Shown: positions 14,804 through 21,450, numbered from the stretch's first letter. The stretch: DNA of 64,000 nucleotides from a virus (IMGVR_UViG_3300031857_000069:32137-96136), one strand, 5' to 3'. Notes: generated by a model from the letters alone, not told the origin. Numbers and translations: made by a program.

Positions 14804-15034
14804 ATGAAGTATCTTTACATTATTGATTACTGGGTGCCATTTCCTTCTAGTGAATATGGTGGTCTAATCAATTTAATTGCAAGTAACGACACTGAAGCAT
14901 TTGAGATTCTCTCAAAAGAACAATCATTTGATGATCGTTACACAGATCGTATTATGGAACGTGTTGTCAATTCTCAGAAGTTTGCACTTGTTGATGAGTA
15001 TGAATCGGGTATTCTGGAGGCATTTACCACATGA
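14804..15034 (+). CDS. conserved cyanophage small protein
   Basis: 76 residues opening MKYLYIIDYWVPFPSSEYGGLINLIASNDTEAF. It has a beta-alpha pattern similar to proteins I recall in T4-like cyanophages. Ends ATGA into the next gene. Confidence 0.6.
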   Translation: MKYLYIIDYWVPFPSSEYGGLINLIASNDTEAFEILSKEQSFDDRYTDRIMERVVNSQKFALVDEYESGILEAFTT

Positions 15035-15192
15035 CAAAACTCTATCGTATTGAAGAATTGTATACCACTGGATGGACCTTGATTGATGATGAGGCACAAA
15101 AACTAACAAAAGAACAGTGTGATCTTATGTTGAATAATTATCTTTCTTTGGGACATAACCCCAATAATCTTCGTGCTGTTATTGACAACTGA
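15031..15192 (+). CDS. conserved cyanophage mini-protein
   Basis: 53 residues, MTKLYRIEELYTTGWTLIDD...LTKEQCDLMLNNYLSLGHNPNNLRAV. This pattern recurs in marine cyanophages by my recollection. Function unknown; ATGA overlap at both ends. Confidence 0.65.
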   Translation: MTKLYRIEELYTTGWTLIDDEAQKLTKEQCDLMLNNYLSLGHNPNNLRAVIDN

Positions 15193-15491
15193 TGTTTCTG
15201 AGTCTTTTTGGTTTTCTGTTTGCTGCATTATCATTTGTACAAGTGCCACAATGGGACAATGACTGGAAAAAATGTTCTGTATTCGTCCCTGACACTGCTT
15301 GCCATTGGTATGTGGTCAACCCTGATAATACTTTTGGCAAGGGATTTAGTTGGATTACTGCACCAACCTACGATGTTGAAGCAATCTACGACATTGGAAA
15401 GACTCATGATCTTACCATCGCAAAAAAATTCCAAACGACTGTTGAAATGATGAATGCTGAATCTGGATTAGAATATGGAGATGATTACTGA
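15192..15491 (+). CDS. secreted or membrane-tethered small protein
   Basis: 99 residues. A hydrophobic N-terminus (FLSLFGFLFAALSFVQV) serves as signal or anchor. The rest is polar with KKCSVFVPDTACHWYVVNPDNTFGKG, so two cysteines may form a disulphide outside the cytoplasm. Confidence 0.6.
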   Translation: MFLSLFGFLFAALSFVQVPQWDNDWKKCSVFVPDTACHWYVVNPDNTFGKGFSWITAPTYDVEAIYDIGKTHDLTIAKKFQTTVEMMNAESGLEYGDDY

Positions 15492-15762
15492 TTTTCCACA
15501 TAAAGCACCTAAAGGTTACTATTATGAGCAGACAGACTTTAAACAGAATGTTGTTGCAATTTGGATTCATTATCAGCGTAGGTTTATTTACAATGGTGGT
15601 GATCCCGTTTGTTGTATCTGGGGATTCTACAACACCAAAACTAGAACCTATCATTCCCCCATCAACTCCAAAAGTGTTGGACAATCGGTGGACATAAGAA
15701 ATACAACACCTTATAGTGCAATGGTGCCAAAACTAACCGCATTGGAGTCATGTTTTGTATGA
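15475..15762 (+). CDS. conserved T4-like cyanophage protein
   Basis: 95 residues (start 15475; the ATG at 15481 is the alternative). Contains DFPHKAPKGYYYEQTDFKQNV, IWGFYNTKTR and INSKSVG, a pattern I recall from many marine T4-like cyanophages. Beta-rich, soluble, function unknown. Confidence 0.65.
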   Translation: MEMITDFPHKAPKGYYYEQTDFKQNVVAIWIHYQRRFIYNGGDPVCCIWGFYNTKTRTYHSPINSKSVGQSVDIRNTTPYSAMVPKLTALESCFV

Positions 15763-16046
15763 ATTATATCCCTGAAGTCAATGATTATGTAACATGGACA
15801 AAAGGTGTTGAGGGATGGGTATACTTTAAGAGTGATGAATATATTACAATTGAAGCATCTGTTCAACCAAAGGATTTGCAAAATTACAATGCCTGTCGTC
15901 TTCATCGTAATGACAGATTGTTAGTTTTATGTTACCATAATCAATGGAATGAATTAAAGTATGTCACAACTAGAAAATCAGTATACGAAGAAGAGAAAAA
16001 CGTTGTGGCGTTGGTGGGCAAAAGCATTGGGGGAGAAAGCGTCTAA
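15759..16046 (+). CDS. conserved cyanophage hypothetical protein
   Basis: About 95 residues from the ATG at 15759 (ATGA overlap); the ATG at 15750 has the better Shine-Dalgarno spacing (GGAG) and adds three residues. MNYIPEVNDYVTWTKGVEGWVYFK suggests a small SH3-like barrel. Its last 86 bases overlap the next gene in another frame. Confidence 0.6.
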   Translation: MNYIPEVNDYVTWTKGVEGWVYFKSDEYITIEASVQPKDLQNYNACRLHRNDRLLVLCYHNQWNELKYVTTRKSVYEEEKNVVALVGKSIGGESV

Positions 16047-16251
16047 AAATGACAACGAATCAGATTACATTGCTAGTATACGGACTGTTATATTCCTCAC
16101 TTATCTTCTTACTAATATTTTCATTGTTGCAGGAGTCTTAAGACACTGGAACGACGGAGAAACCATTCATTTACATTTTTATGAAGTACCAAGTGATTTA
16201 CCTGAAAAACAAAAAGAACAAACAATCCAAACAAGTTGCAACATTCTATAA
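15961..16251 (+). CDS. conserved cyanophage membrane protein
   Basis: 96 residues. Basic N-terminus (KKRKTLWRWWAKALGEKASK), then one transmembrane helix (IRTVIFLTYLLTNIFIVAGVL) and a polar tail. The RKTLWRWWAKALGEKAS motif is one I recall from cyanophage genomes. Overlaps both neighbours by 70-86 bases in other frames, unusual even here. Confidence 0.6.
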   Translation: MSQLENQYTKKRKTLWRWWAKALGEKASKNDNESDYIASIRTVIFLTYLLTNIFIVAGVLRHWNDGETIHLHFYEVPSDLPEKQKEQTIQTSCNIL

Positions 16252-16330
16252 AATTGAGGATGCATCATTTTGGGAAAAACATGTCATTCAAGAAGGATTC
16301 ACTAATGTTGAAATTGTTCCGATCTTCTGA
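16181..16330 (+). CDS. hypothetical mini-protein
   Basis: 49 residues, MKYQVIYLKNKKNKQSKQVATFYKIEDASFWEKHVIQEGFTNVEIVPIF, basic front and a beta-alpha-beta look. Resembles short conserved cyanophage proteins. Starts inside the previous gene. Confidence 0.55.
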   Translation: MKYQVIYLKNKKNKQSKQVATFYKIEDASFWEKHVIQEGFTNVEIVPIF

Positions 16331-16331
16331 A

Positions 16332-16394
16332 ATGAAACTGTTCGCTACTGGTCTTATTTTTGGTGTCATTCTGGCATTTGTGTCAAATCGGTAG
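16332..16394 (+). CDS. 20-residue membrane micro-protein
   Basis: One predicted transmembrane segment (MKLFATGLIFGVILAFVSNR) starting one base after the previous stop and ending before a promoter box. Plausible as a micro-protein but too short to be certain. Confidence 0.3.
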   Translation: MKLFATGLIFGVILAFVSNR

Positions 16395-16407
16395 ACAGTT
16401 TAAACAC

Positions 16408-16449
16408 TGGCACACTGCCAATCTAAAGCAGGATAATCTGCTGTATAAT
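16408..16449 (+). promoter_or_regulatory. box-type phage promoter module
   Basis: TGGCAC (16408-16413), 30 bases, TATAAT (16444-16449). The box is part of TGGCA-cac-TGCCA, and AGCAG...CTGCT sits in the spacer. Transcription near 16456 places the first ATG (16452) outside the transcript. Confidence 0.75.
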
Positions 16450-16475
16450 ACATGTATTCCACAAGGAGGATTCTC

Positions 16476-16745
16476 TTGGACGTTCCAATGATTGAACTCA
16501 ATGAAACCAACTATTGTGATCAAAAACCAGTCACAATGCAATTTTCATTTGAAGAGCATGATGTAATCAATAATATTCTAAATCATGCTCTTGATGCCTA
16601 TGATTTTACTGGTTACAGTGAAATCTATGATTTGCCTGATGATTCTCCAGTCAAACAGAAGTATAATATGATTCTGGAATTGCGAGAGCGGTCTCATGCT
16701 CTTTGGATGCATCGTTTTGATAATCCTCCTTACAACAATGACTAG
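16476..16745 (+). CDS. hypothetical protein with TTG start
   Basis: About 89 residues. AAGGAGGA (16463-16470) is the strongest Shine-Dalgarno in the region and lies at ideal distance from the TTG at 16476; the ATG at 16452 precedes the transcription start and the ATG at 16488 is too far away. Contains DVPMIELNETNYCDQKPVTM and a helical body. No family recognised. Confidence 0.6.
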   Translation: MDVPMIELNETNYCDQKPVTMQFSFEEHDVINNILNHALDAYDFTGYSEIYDLPDDSPVKQKYNMILELRERSHALWMHRFDNPPYNND

Positions 16746-16914
16746 ATTTTTGTTGAACAATCTAATCAAAGCATCAGGATCTTATCGGGTGGAAGAGAAT
16801 CGAATCTATCGTAATCTTCCATTCGGACTTTCATATTGTTGCAGTGAGTGTGAGAGTACACTTGAAGCATGTAGAATTGCTTACCAACTCAACCAACTGA
16901 GAACAATCAAATGA
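16738..16914 (+). CDS. hypothetical mini-protein
   Basis: 58 residues from the ATG at 16738. Contains SYCCSECESTLEAC, four clustered cysteines. ATGA overlap with the next gene. No known family. Confidence 0.55.
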   Translation: MTRFLLNNLIKASGSYRVEENRIYRNLPFGLSYCCSECESTLEACRIAYQLNQLRTIK

Positions 16915-17147
16915 CCCGCAATATAATTCTTCACAGAACAAAGATCATTGTCTATGTGGGCATTACTCTTGTTTTACTTGCAATTGATTCGATTTGGAAG
17001 GGTATTCATTGGTTCTTTGTGTATCAAGTTTATGCCTTTGCAGGTCTGTTCTATGAACCTTATCAGAACGCAAGTTATTATGGTCGCAAGTATCTGAACC
17101 CCAAAACTTTGAAGTGGAATGGCAATGACCGACGCACAAAAGATTGA
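16911..17147 (+). CDS. small membrane protein
   Basis: 78 residues with one or two transmembrane helices (IIVYVGITLVLLAIDSIW, GIHWFFVYQVYAFAGLFY), then YYGRKYLNPKTLKWNG. Resembles cyanophage membrane hypotheticals. Overlaps the next gene by 29 bases. Confidence 0.6.
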   Translation: MTRNIILHRTKIIVYVGITLVLLAIDSIWKGIHWFFVYQVYAFAGLFYEPYQNASYYGRKYLNPKTLKWNGNDRRTKD

Positions 17148-17298
17148 TGCTCTGACTGAACTTCTCTCCAATGTGATTCACTCTCTGGAGATGACACAAT
17201 ACGAAATTGAAGATGTATCAGAGGCAGCAAATGTGATTCGTGATGCTGACAACTATCATCAACAAATGCTAGACATTCTTCACTCTGAGTGCAACTGA
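17119..17298 (+). CDS. hypothetical helical mini-protein
   Basis: 59 residues (MAMTDAQKIDALTELLSNVIHSLEM...); a second ATG at 17125 is equally possible. Acidic, helical, function unknown. Confidence 0.5.
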   Translation: MAMTDAQKIDALTELLSNVIHSLEMTQYEIEDVSEAANVIRDADNYHQQMLDILHSECN

Positions 17299-17299
17299 A

Positions 17300-17626
17300 A
17301 TGATTACTGCAACTGAACTTCTTAATTTTCTCACCAAAGCACAAAGAGTTTCTCCTTGTGGAGCAACCTTTCGTCAAACTGATGAAGGTTATAAAATCAC
17401 TCTGTATTGTGATTGGCACGATGATGGCAATAACTATAAACAATCCATTTTCATTGACAACGAAGGTGAATCCAGTTGGGATACTGGGGATTATGATTTC
17501 TACACAATGGATAACATTCTGGATGAAATGATTACGAAACAACAAGAGAAAGAAATCAAGGCACAAAAGCGTAAAGAACTGATTGAATCTCTCACACCAG
17601 AGCAAAGAGAACTGCTGGGGGTGTGA
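17300..17626 (+). CDS. conserved cyanophage hypothetical protein
   Basis: 108 residues. LLNFLTKAQRVSPCGATF and the acidic GDYDFYTMDNILDEM stretch resemble proteins I recall from marine T4-like cyanophages. Lys/Gln-rich helical C-terminus. Last gene before a promoter module. Confidence 0.65.
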   Translation: MITATELLNFLTKAQRVSPCGATFRQTDEGYKITLYCDWHDDGNNYKQSIFIDNEGESSWDTGDYDFYTMDNILDEMITKQQEKEIKAQKRKELIESLTPEQRELLGV

Positions 17627-17638
17627 CAGTCGAACAAC

Positions 17639-17681
17639 TGTCCACTCTGCCCTGACTCTGCTCACACTCTGCCCTTATACT
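17639..17681 (+). promoter_or_regulatory. box-type phage promoter module
   Basis: TGTCCA (17639-17644), 31 bases, TATACT (17676-17681). The spacer holds two copies of ACTCTGCCCT as direct repeats instead of a hairpin. Drives the ligase-like gene at 17707. Confidence 0.65.
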
Positions 17682-17706
17682 GATTGCATACCAAACAAAC
17701 CAACTC

Positions 17707-18600
17707 ATGCAAAACCTTCACATTGAGCATCCTGAAGACACCATTCTGAATGGTGATCTGAATGTGCTGGATTGGTTCACTGCTGCAGGCACATTGTCTC
17801 TGAAGATTGATGGTGCTCCTGCGATTGTATGGGGAACCAATCCTGCTAATGGTCAATTCTTTGTTGGCACCAAAGCGGTTTTCAACAAGGTAAAGATTCG
17901 CATTGCACATTCTCATGAAGAGATTGATCAATTCTATGAAGGCAATGTGGCAAACATTTTGCATGAGTGTTTTGATGTTCTGCCACGTACCGAAGATATT
18001 ATTCAAGGTGATTTCATTGGTTTTGGTGGAGACACTGAATACACTCCTAATACCATCACTTATCAGTTTCCTGATGTCATCACACACAAGGTGATTCTTG
18101 CTCCTCATACTCGTTATGAGGCAAATGATGATCTGCGTGACAGTTGGGCAATTCCACTTACAGTTAATCTGAACAGCACTGATGAAGTGTTGTTTGTGAA
18201 ACCCAAAGCATATATTCAACACAATCAGATCTCTTTTGCTGATGTGGAAGAAATCTGTGACTTTGCCCGTCAAATGTCTACTACTTGCACCTTTGTGTCT
18301 GGTAAACAACTGACTGAATTGAAGAAAGCGATCAATGCGTGTATTCGGGAACAGCGTAAGATTGAGGATGATGCATTTGATTGTGATGCCAATCTGATTC
18401 GCCTGTGGAAGTTGGTCAAATCCATCAAGGAAGATTGTCTGTTCCTGTGTCGCAATGATGGCCCTGCTGCTTATATTGGATATGATCGGATTGATGCCGA
18501 AGGTTATGTAATGTCCAATGAGTATGGCACTTATAAACTGGTCAACAGAGAGTTCTTCAGTCATGCGAACTTCACGATGCAAAAGGCATGGTCTAAATAA
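17707..18600 (+). CDS. predicted ligase-like covalent nucleotidyltransferase
   Basis: 297 residues. Four landmarks of the ATP-dependent ligase superfamily appear in order: K33-I-D-G (motif I, the adenylated lysine), GDFIGFG around 101-107 (motif III position), E265-GYV (motif IV) and YKLV with K277 (motif V). The 105-265 stretch is longer than in compact RNA ligases. I recall relatives in phages annotated only as a domain of unknown function. RNA or DNA end-joining, or nucleotidylation of another target, is possible. It has its own promoter module and precedes three capsid-targeted genes. Confidence 0.6.
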   Translation: MQNLHIEHPEDTILNGDLNVLDWFTAAGTLSLKIDGAPAIVWGTNPANGQFFVGTKAVFNKVKIRIAHSHEEIDQFYEGNVANILHECFDVLPRTEDIIQGDFIGFGGDTEYTPNTITYQFPDVITHKVILAPHTRYEANDDLRDSWAIPLTVNLNSTDEVLFVKPKAYIQHNQISFADVEEICDFARQMSTTCTFVSGKQLTELKKAINACIREQRKIEDDAFDCDANLIRLWKLVKSIKEDCLFLCRNDGPAAYIGYDRIDAEGYVMSNEYGTYKLVNREFFSHANFTMQKAWSK

Positions 18601-18609
18601 AAATAAAAC

Positions 18610-18816
18610 ATGAAAACCTTTGCACAATTTCTGGAAGCAGTGGGTGATCCAATTAAACCAGCACAGGTGATCTCACTCAAAGATCCAGAAGTTCAAAGAA
18701 ATCTCAGAAGTGCCATGAGACAACCAACTCAAGCACCAAAACCAACAAAAGATCCAGATCGTGTGAGACAATTCATTCAAAGAATGAGAATCAACACGAT
18801 GCTCTCACCACTGTAG
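18610..18816 (+). CDS. small capsid-targeted basic protein
   Basis: 68 residues. MKTFAQFLEA is a T4-type capsid-targeting leader (consensus MKTYQEFIAEA by recollection), although its protease site (FLE) departs from L/I-x-E. The rest is basic and Pro/Gln-rich (SAMRQPTQAPKPTKDPDRVRQFIQRMRI), suited to contacting packaged DNA. First of three consecutive leader-bearing genes. Confidence 0.65.
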   Translation: MKTFAQFLEAVGDPIKPAQVISLKDPEVQRNLRSAMRQPTQAPKPTKDPDRVRQFIQRMRINTMLSPL

Positions 18817-18820
18817 AATC

Positions 18821-19114
18821 ATGAAGACATTTTCACAGTTCATGTCCGAAAGCGGTGGATCTCCGTATCAACCTTATAAACCAGCACCACAACCTGAACC
18901 ATCAACACCACCACCAGGTTGGAAGGAAAGGTATCTGGAACCATTAAAGAAACCACCAGTTAAGTTAGCAAAAGCAGTTAAGGAAGATATTAACAAACTA
19001 AAACAGTATCAAACTGAACGTCAACAACGACGCAGAACACCAGCAGAAAAGAGAGCAGATCCAGATCTAGCAAAACTGACTTATATGCTGAATCAAGATC
19101 GTCCTGGAAGATAA
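18821..19114 (+). CDS. capsid-targeted proline-rich basic protein
   Basis: 97 residues. Leader MKTFSQFMSES with M-S-E as a possible protease site, then a Pro-rich linker (YQPYKPAPQPEPSTPPPGW) and a basic helical tail (KQYQTERQQRRRTPAEKRAD). Probably an internal head protein. No enzyme domain seen. Followed by GATAAATA, a near-late promoter. Confidence 0.65.
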   Translation: MKTFSQFMSESGGSPYQPYKPAPQPEPSTPPPGWKERYLEPLKKPPVKLAKAVKEDINKLKQYQTERQQRRRTPAEKRADPDLAKLTYMLNQDRPGR

Positions 19115-19132
19115 ATAATTTTTAAAAGAGTC

Positions 19133-19783
19133 ATGAAGACATTTTCTGAATTTATTGCAGAAGCAAGAAGAATGAGAGTTCTTCGCACAGCACATTATAC
19201 TTCTGCTTCAAATAAGGAAAATATCCTCAAAACTGGATTCCAGGACTCACCATCCACTGGAACCTATCATCCTGATGAACGAAAAGGAGTTGTTTATACT
19301 ACTCCATCATCCAGAGTTGGTTCTGATTATGGTGGATCAAGAGTGAATCTAAGAGTTGTCAATCCAAGAATGACAAACACAGATTCACCAAGAGATTTTG
19401 GTAAAAACATCAAACGTTGGATGGCATCAGCATCTGATGAAGATATTGCTGATAAGAAAGGTAAACCAACCAGTTCTGTTGATCAGGCAAAAGCAGCATT
19501 CAAACAAGGTGCTAAAGTAGTTAGAGTTCCAAATGCACATGGAGGATTTACTCCAAGACCAGGACAGGCACAAGGATCTTATGTGATGATGGATAAGGAT
19601 GTTGCAAATAAGTCTATTGTAACCAATCCTCAACCAACAATTCGAGCAAAAGGTAAAGAAAGAAGAACACAAACTCGCATGTCAGGATCTCTTTCAAATA
19701 CAAACTCTAGAACCAACTCAACATCATACACTCCTGGAGCAGGTGGAAGATTTGGAATTGCAGGAGTTGGACTGGCAGACTGA
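19133..19783 (+). CDS. capsid-targeted putative ADP-ribosyltransferase
   Basis: 216 residues. Leader MKTFSEFIAEA with the I-A-E protease site. Residues ~17-80 read LRTAHYTSASNKENILKTGF, then GVVYTTPSSRVGSDYGG and VNLRVVNP. This matches the ART fold (H-x-T, I-x-x-x-GF, G-x-x-Y-x-T, A/S-x-x-YG). A later GAKVVRV and SYVMMDKDVANKSIV resemble the last ART strands. The catalytic glutamate is not obvious, so activity is uncertain. T4 likewise packages and injects the ART Alt. The tail is Ser/Thr/Gly-rich. Confidence 0.55.
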   Translation: MKTFSEFIAEARRMRVLRTAHYTSASNKENILKTGFQDSPSTGTYHPDERKGVVYTTPSSRVGSDYGGSRVNLRVVNPRMTNTDSPRDFGKNIKRWMASASDEDIADKKGKPTSSVDQAKAAFKQGAKVVRVPNAHGGFTPRPGQAQGSYVMMDKDVANKSIVTNPQPTIRAKGKERRTQTRMSGSLSNTNSRTNSTSYTPGAGGRFGIAGVGLAD

Positions 19784-19795
19784 CACTTGAAGAAC

Positions 19796-19837
19796 TGTCA
19801 CACGCCCCATCAGAATCGCCTGTAGCACCCTTATAAT
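19796..19837 (+). promoter_or_regulatory. box-type phage promoter module
   Basis: TGTCAC (19796-19801), 30 bases, TATAAT (19832-19837), followed by GGTAATCC as in other modules. Serves the gene at 19863. Confidence 0.7.
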
Positions 19838-19862
19838 ACAGGGGTAATCCAATCCACCTCTC

Positions 19863-20018
19863 ATGATTACCGACACTGCTCAAGACGCTCAGATCCGTCG
19901 TTCCATTCTGAAATCCATTGAGGATATGGATCTTGAAATGCTCAAGCGAATCGCCTACGAATGCCGCTGTGAAGAAATGGGTCTTTATCCTGATCAAACT
20001 TACTACAACTGGAACTGA
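19863..20018 (+). CDS. hypothetical mini-protein
   Basis: 51 residues, helical, MITDTAQDAQIRRSILKSIEDMDLEMLKRIAYECRCEEMG. First gene behind a promoter module; the next gene starts three bases after its stop. Confidence 0.6.
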   Translation: MITDTAQDAQIRRSILKSIEDMDLEMLKRIAYECRCEEMGLYPDQTYYNWN

Positions 20019-20021
20019 ATC

Positions 20022-20225
20022 ATGAATCAAGACCAACTGATTCGCTGTATTGAACAGCAACTTGATGATCTCTCTTATCTGAATGAGTATCTGTTTGACG
20101 ATTGGTGTCATCAATTGTATACTGAGAATGATGAACCCATTGTTGAACGGTTTACTCTTAAAGTTCTAAATTCACTCACTTCACTTGTTTCCTCACTCGA
20201 TCATGAATCTCTACATTATCAATGA
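20022..20225 (+). CDS. hypothetical small protein
   Basis: 67 residues, helical and acidic (MNQDQLIRCIEQQLDDLSYLNEYLFDDWC). Overlaps the next gene by 23 bases. No known family. Confidence 0.6.
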   Translation: MNQDQLIRCIEQQLDDLSYLNEYLFDDWCHQLYTENDEPIVERFTLKVLNSLTSLVSSLDHESLHYQ

Positions 20226-20448
20226 TGTTCTTTATGATTACACTTCTGGAATGTGTGTAATCGCAGCGGAATCGATGCCTCATTGTGAACAGATCTTTAT
20301 GGAACACTTTAGTAGCGATGGTGGTTCTGATTATTCAAAAATGCGAAATGAAGAACTGCAAAAAGATTTCAATACTGCAGAAATCAAGGTGATTGAGAAT
20401 GTCAATCATCCTGCTGGTGTTGTGTCTTATGTTTATGGTGGAGGTTGA
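20203..20448 (+). CDS. conserved cyanophage small protein
   Basis: 81 residues from the ATG at 20203. MNLYIINDVLYDYTSGMCVIAAES and C-terminal NHPAGVVSYVYGGG give a compact beta-alpha-beta protein similar to cyanophage hypotheticals I recall. Confidence 0.6.
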   Translation: MNLYIINDVLYDYTSGMCVIAAESMPHCEQIFMEHFSSDGGSDYSKMRNEELQKDFNTAEIKVIENVNHPAGVVSYVYGGG

Positions 20449-20449
20449 A

Positions 20450-20635
20450 ATGATTTTTCCTCCTTGTTACTGGTCTGATGAAGAACTTGCAGATATTCCA
20501 TCAGAAGATCTATGGTGTGAGATTGCAGATTGTATGTTCTTTCCAAACACTCAAGACTATGTGCAACAACTTCAAAATGAATTAGATCGTCGCAAAGATC
20601 AAGATCATAATCAGTATAATCACAAAGAGTATTAA
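20450..20635 (+). CDS. hypothetical small acidic protein
   Basis: 61 residues from the ATG at 20450, which follows GGAGG. MIFPPCYWSDEELADIPSEDLWCEI, then a helical tail. Its last 54 bases overlap the converging minus-strand zinc-ribbon gene. Confidence 0.6.
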   Translation: MIFPPCYWSDEELADIPSEDLWCEIADCMFFPNTQDYVQQLQNELDRRKDQDHNQYNHKEY

Positions 20636-20767
20636 CCCACTGAGATCAATTCCTGTATTACGACTTCCGCAATTAGGACAAACATTCGAAATGTTCTTAC
20701 CTCTTGGATACCATGTATACCAACAGGAATAACACATATTTTGTGGTCTTTTTGTGATTTTAGACAT
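20582..20767 (-). CDS. zinc-ribbon protein with C-terminal membrane anchor
   Basis: 61 residues on the minus strand, the only supported gene in that orientation. MCYSCWYTWYPRGKNISNVCPNCGS is a two-CxxC zinc ribbon whose WYPRG-K-x-(I/L)S-x-x-CP-x-C pattern is familiar from cyanobacterial and phage zinc-ribbon proteins. ILFVIILIMILIFATI is a tail-anchor transmembrane helix. Its upstream side faces the hairpin and repeat array. It converges on the + strand operon with a 54-base overlap. Confidence 0.7.
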   Translation of the reverse strand: MSKITKRPQNMCYSCWYTWYPRGKNISNVCPNCGSRNTGIDLSGLILFVIILIMILIFATI

Positions 20768-20809
20768 ATTTTAACTTAAATTTAATTAAAAAAGGTATTA
20801 AAAAACATA

Positions 20810-20849
20810 TATTGATTCTCAATAAGGTGATTGTTATTGAGAATCAATA
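20810..20849. repeat. perfect inverted repeat (16-bp stem, 8-base loop)
   Basis: 20810-20825 and 20834-20849 are exact reverse complements around the loop GGTGATTG; the arm reads TATTGATTCTCAATAA. On the minus strand a T-rich run follows, so it could act as attenuator or operator upstream of the zinc-ribbon gene. Confidence 0.85.
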
Positions 20850-20878
20850 AGGGTATTAGTTGAGAATAGGTGTGTTTA

Positions 20879-21027
20879 TTCTCATTAAAACCTTATGTAA
20901 TACTCTCTAAATCCTTCTACTAATACTCATTAAAACCTTATGTAATACTCATTAAAACCTTATGTAATACTCATTAAAACCTTATGTAATACTCATTAAA
21001 ACCTTATGTAATACTCATTAAAACCTT
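20879..21027. repeat. 22-bp direct repeat array
   Basis: Four contiguous exact units of a 22-mer (TACTCATTAAAACCTTATG plus TAA) fill 20924-21011, with a partial fifth (21012-21027) and a diverged outlier at 20879-20900. No spacers separate the units. Iteron-like in period and AT content; replication or binding-site function is inference. Confidence 0.85.
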
Positions 21028-21128
21028 CTAGGTCTTGTGAGTTAGGCGAGCAGTCTATCACAAGAACTCAAAAAAGTCAAGCGCCTCCAAAAATTTCCCA
21101 TGAGACCCACACATAAGACTCAGAGACC

Positions 21129-21157
21129 TTGACAGTCTTGTGCGTTCGTGTTATGAT
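21129..21157 (+). promoter_or_regulatory. consensus sigma70 promoter without adjacent gene
   Basis: TTGACA (21129-21134), 17 bases, TATGAT (21152-21157). The nearest credible start codon is about 150 bases downstream, so it may drive a small RNA or a long leader that carries the CTCGACGAG motifs. Confidence 0.65.
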
Positions 21158-21191
21158 ACTCAGAGATCTCATGTTTATAAAAGCACACAAT

Positions 21192-21393
21192 TCTCGACGA
21201 TAGTGCATATATATTAGCATGATCTCGACGAGACGGTGCATCATAAAGCTTGCAATCTCGTCGAGGATTATGCTATAATTCATTCAGTTACACAATCTCG
21301 ACGAGCATTATGTACGACGACTACGATCTCGACTATACATACGCATCAGACTATTCATACGATCTCGACGAGTATACACAAGATCTCGACGAG
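21192..21393. repeat. TCTCGWCGAGA motif cluster 1
   Basis: Copies at 21192 (partial), 21223, 21256, 21296, 21327 (partial), 21363 and 21384. The motif is a near-perfect palindrome centred on A/T. The first four are intergenic 30-40 bases apart; the later ones lie in the small gene at 21310, where they encode Asp-Leu-Asp-Glu. Confidence 0.8.
21250..21279 (+). promoter_or_regulatory. promoter with CTCGTCGAG between -35 and -10
   Basis: TTGCAA (21250-21255), 18 bases, TATAAT (21274-21279) with an extended TG upstream. A CTCGTCGAG palindrome (21256-21265) sits between the hexamers, the place for a repressor site. Serves the gene at 21310. Confidence 0.6.
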
Positions 21394-21450
21394 GATTATG
21401 CACGAGATGGGCAAGATTATCAAGATCTTGCATATCGCCATTATGCATGA
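21310..21450 (+). CDS. tiny Asp/Tyr-rich acidic protein
   Basis: 46 residues, MYDDYDLDYTYASDYSYDLDEYTQDLDEDYARDG..., about half Asp or Tyr; likely disordered and highly acidic. The DLDE repeats are encoded by CTCGACGAG motifs, so the DNA motif may be constrained rather than the protein. The acidity is compatible with DNA mimicry, but nothing else supports that. Confidence 0.5.
   Translation: MYDDYDLDYTYASDYSYDLDEYTQDLDEDYARDGQDYQDLAYRHYA

Larger units (their letters stand above)
20768..21309. other. AT-rich intergenic switch region without genes
   Basis: About 540 bases between the minus-strand zinc-ribbon gene and the small + gene at 21310. It holds a 16-bp-stem hairpin, a 22-bp tandem repeat array, a consensus promoter (21129-21157), another TATAAT promoter (21274) and the first CTCGACGAG motifs. 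No credible protein gene. Possible roles are divergent control region, replication origin or small-RNA locus. Confidence 0.7.

Noticed and set aside
17662-18627. 321-codon open frame on the minus strand
   Set aside because: Exact antisense shadow of the ligase-like gene, whose motifs and promoter are convincing.
20879-21027. Possible CRISPR array
   Set aside because: The 22-bp units are directly contiguous with no unique spacers; it is a tandem repeat.
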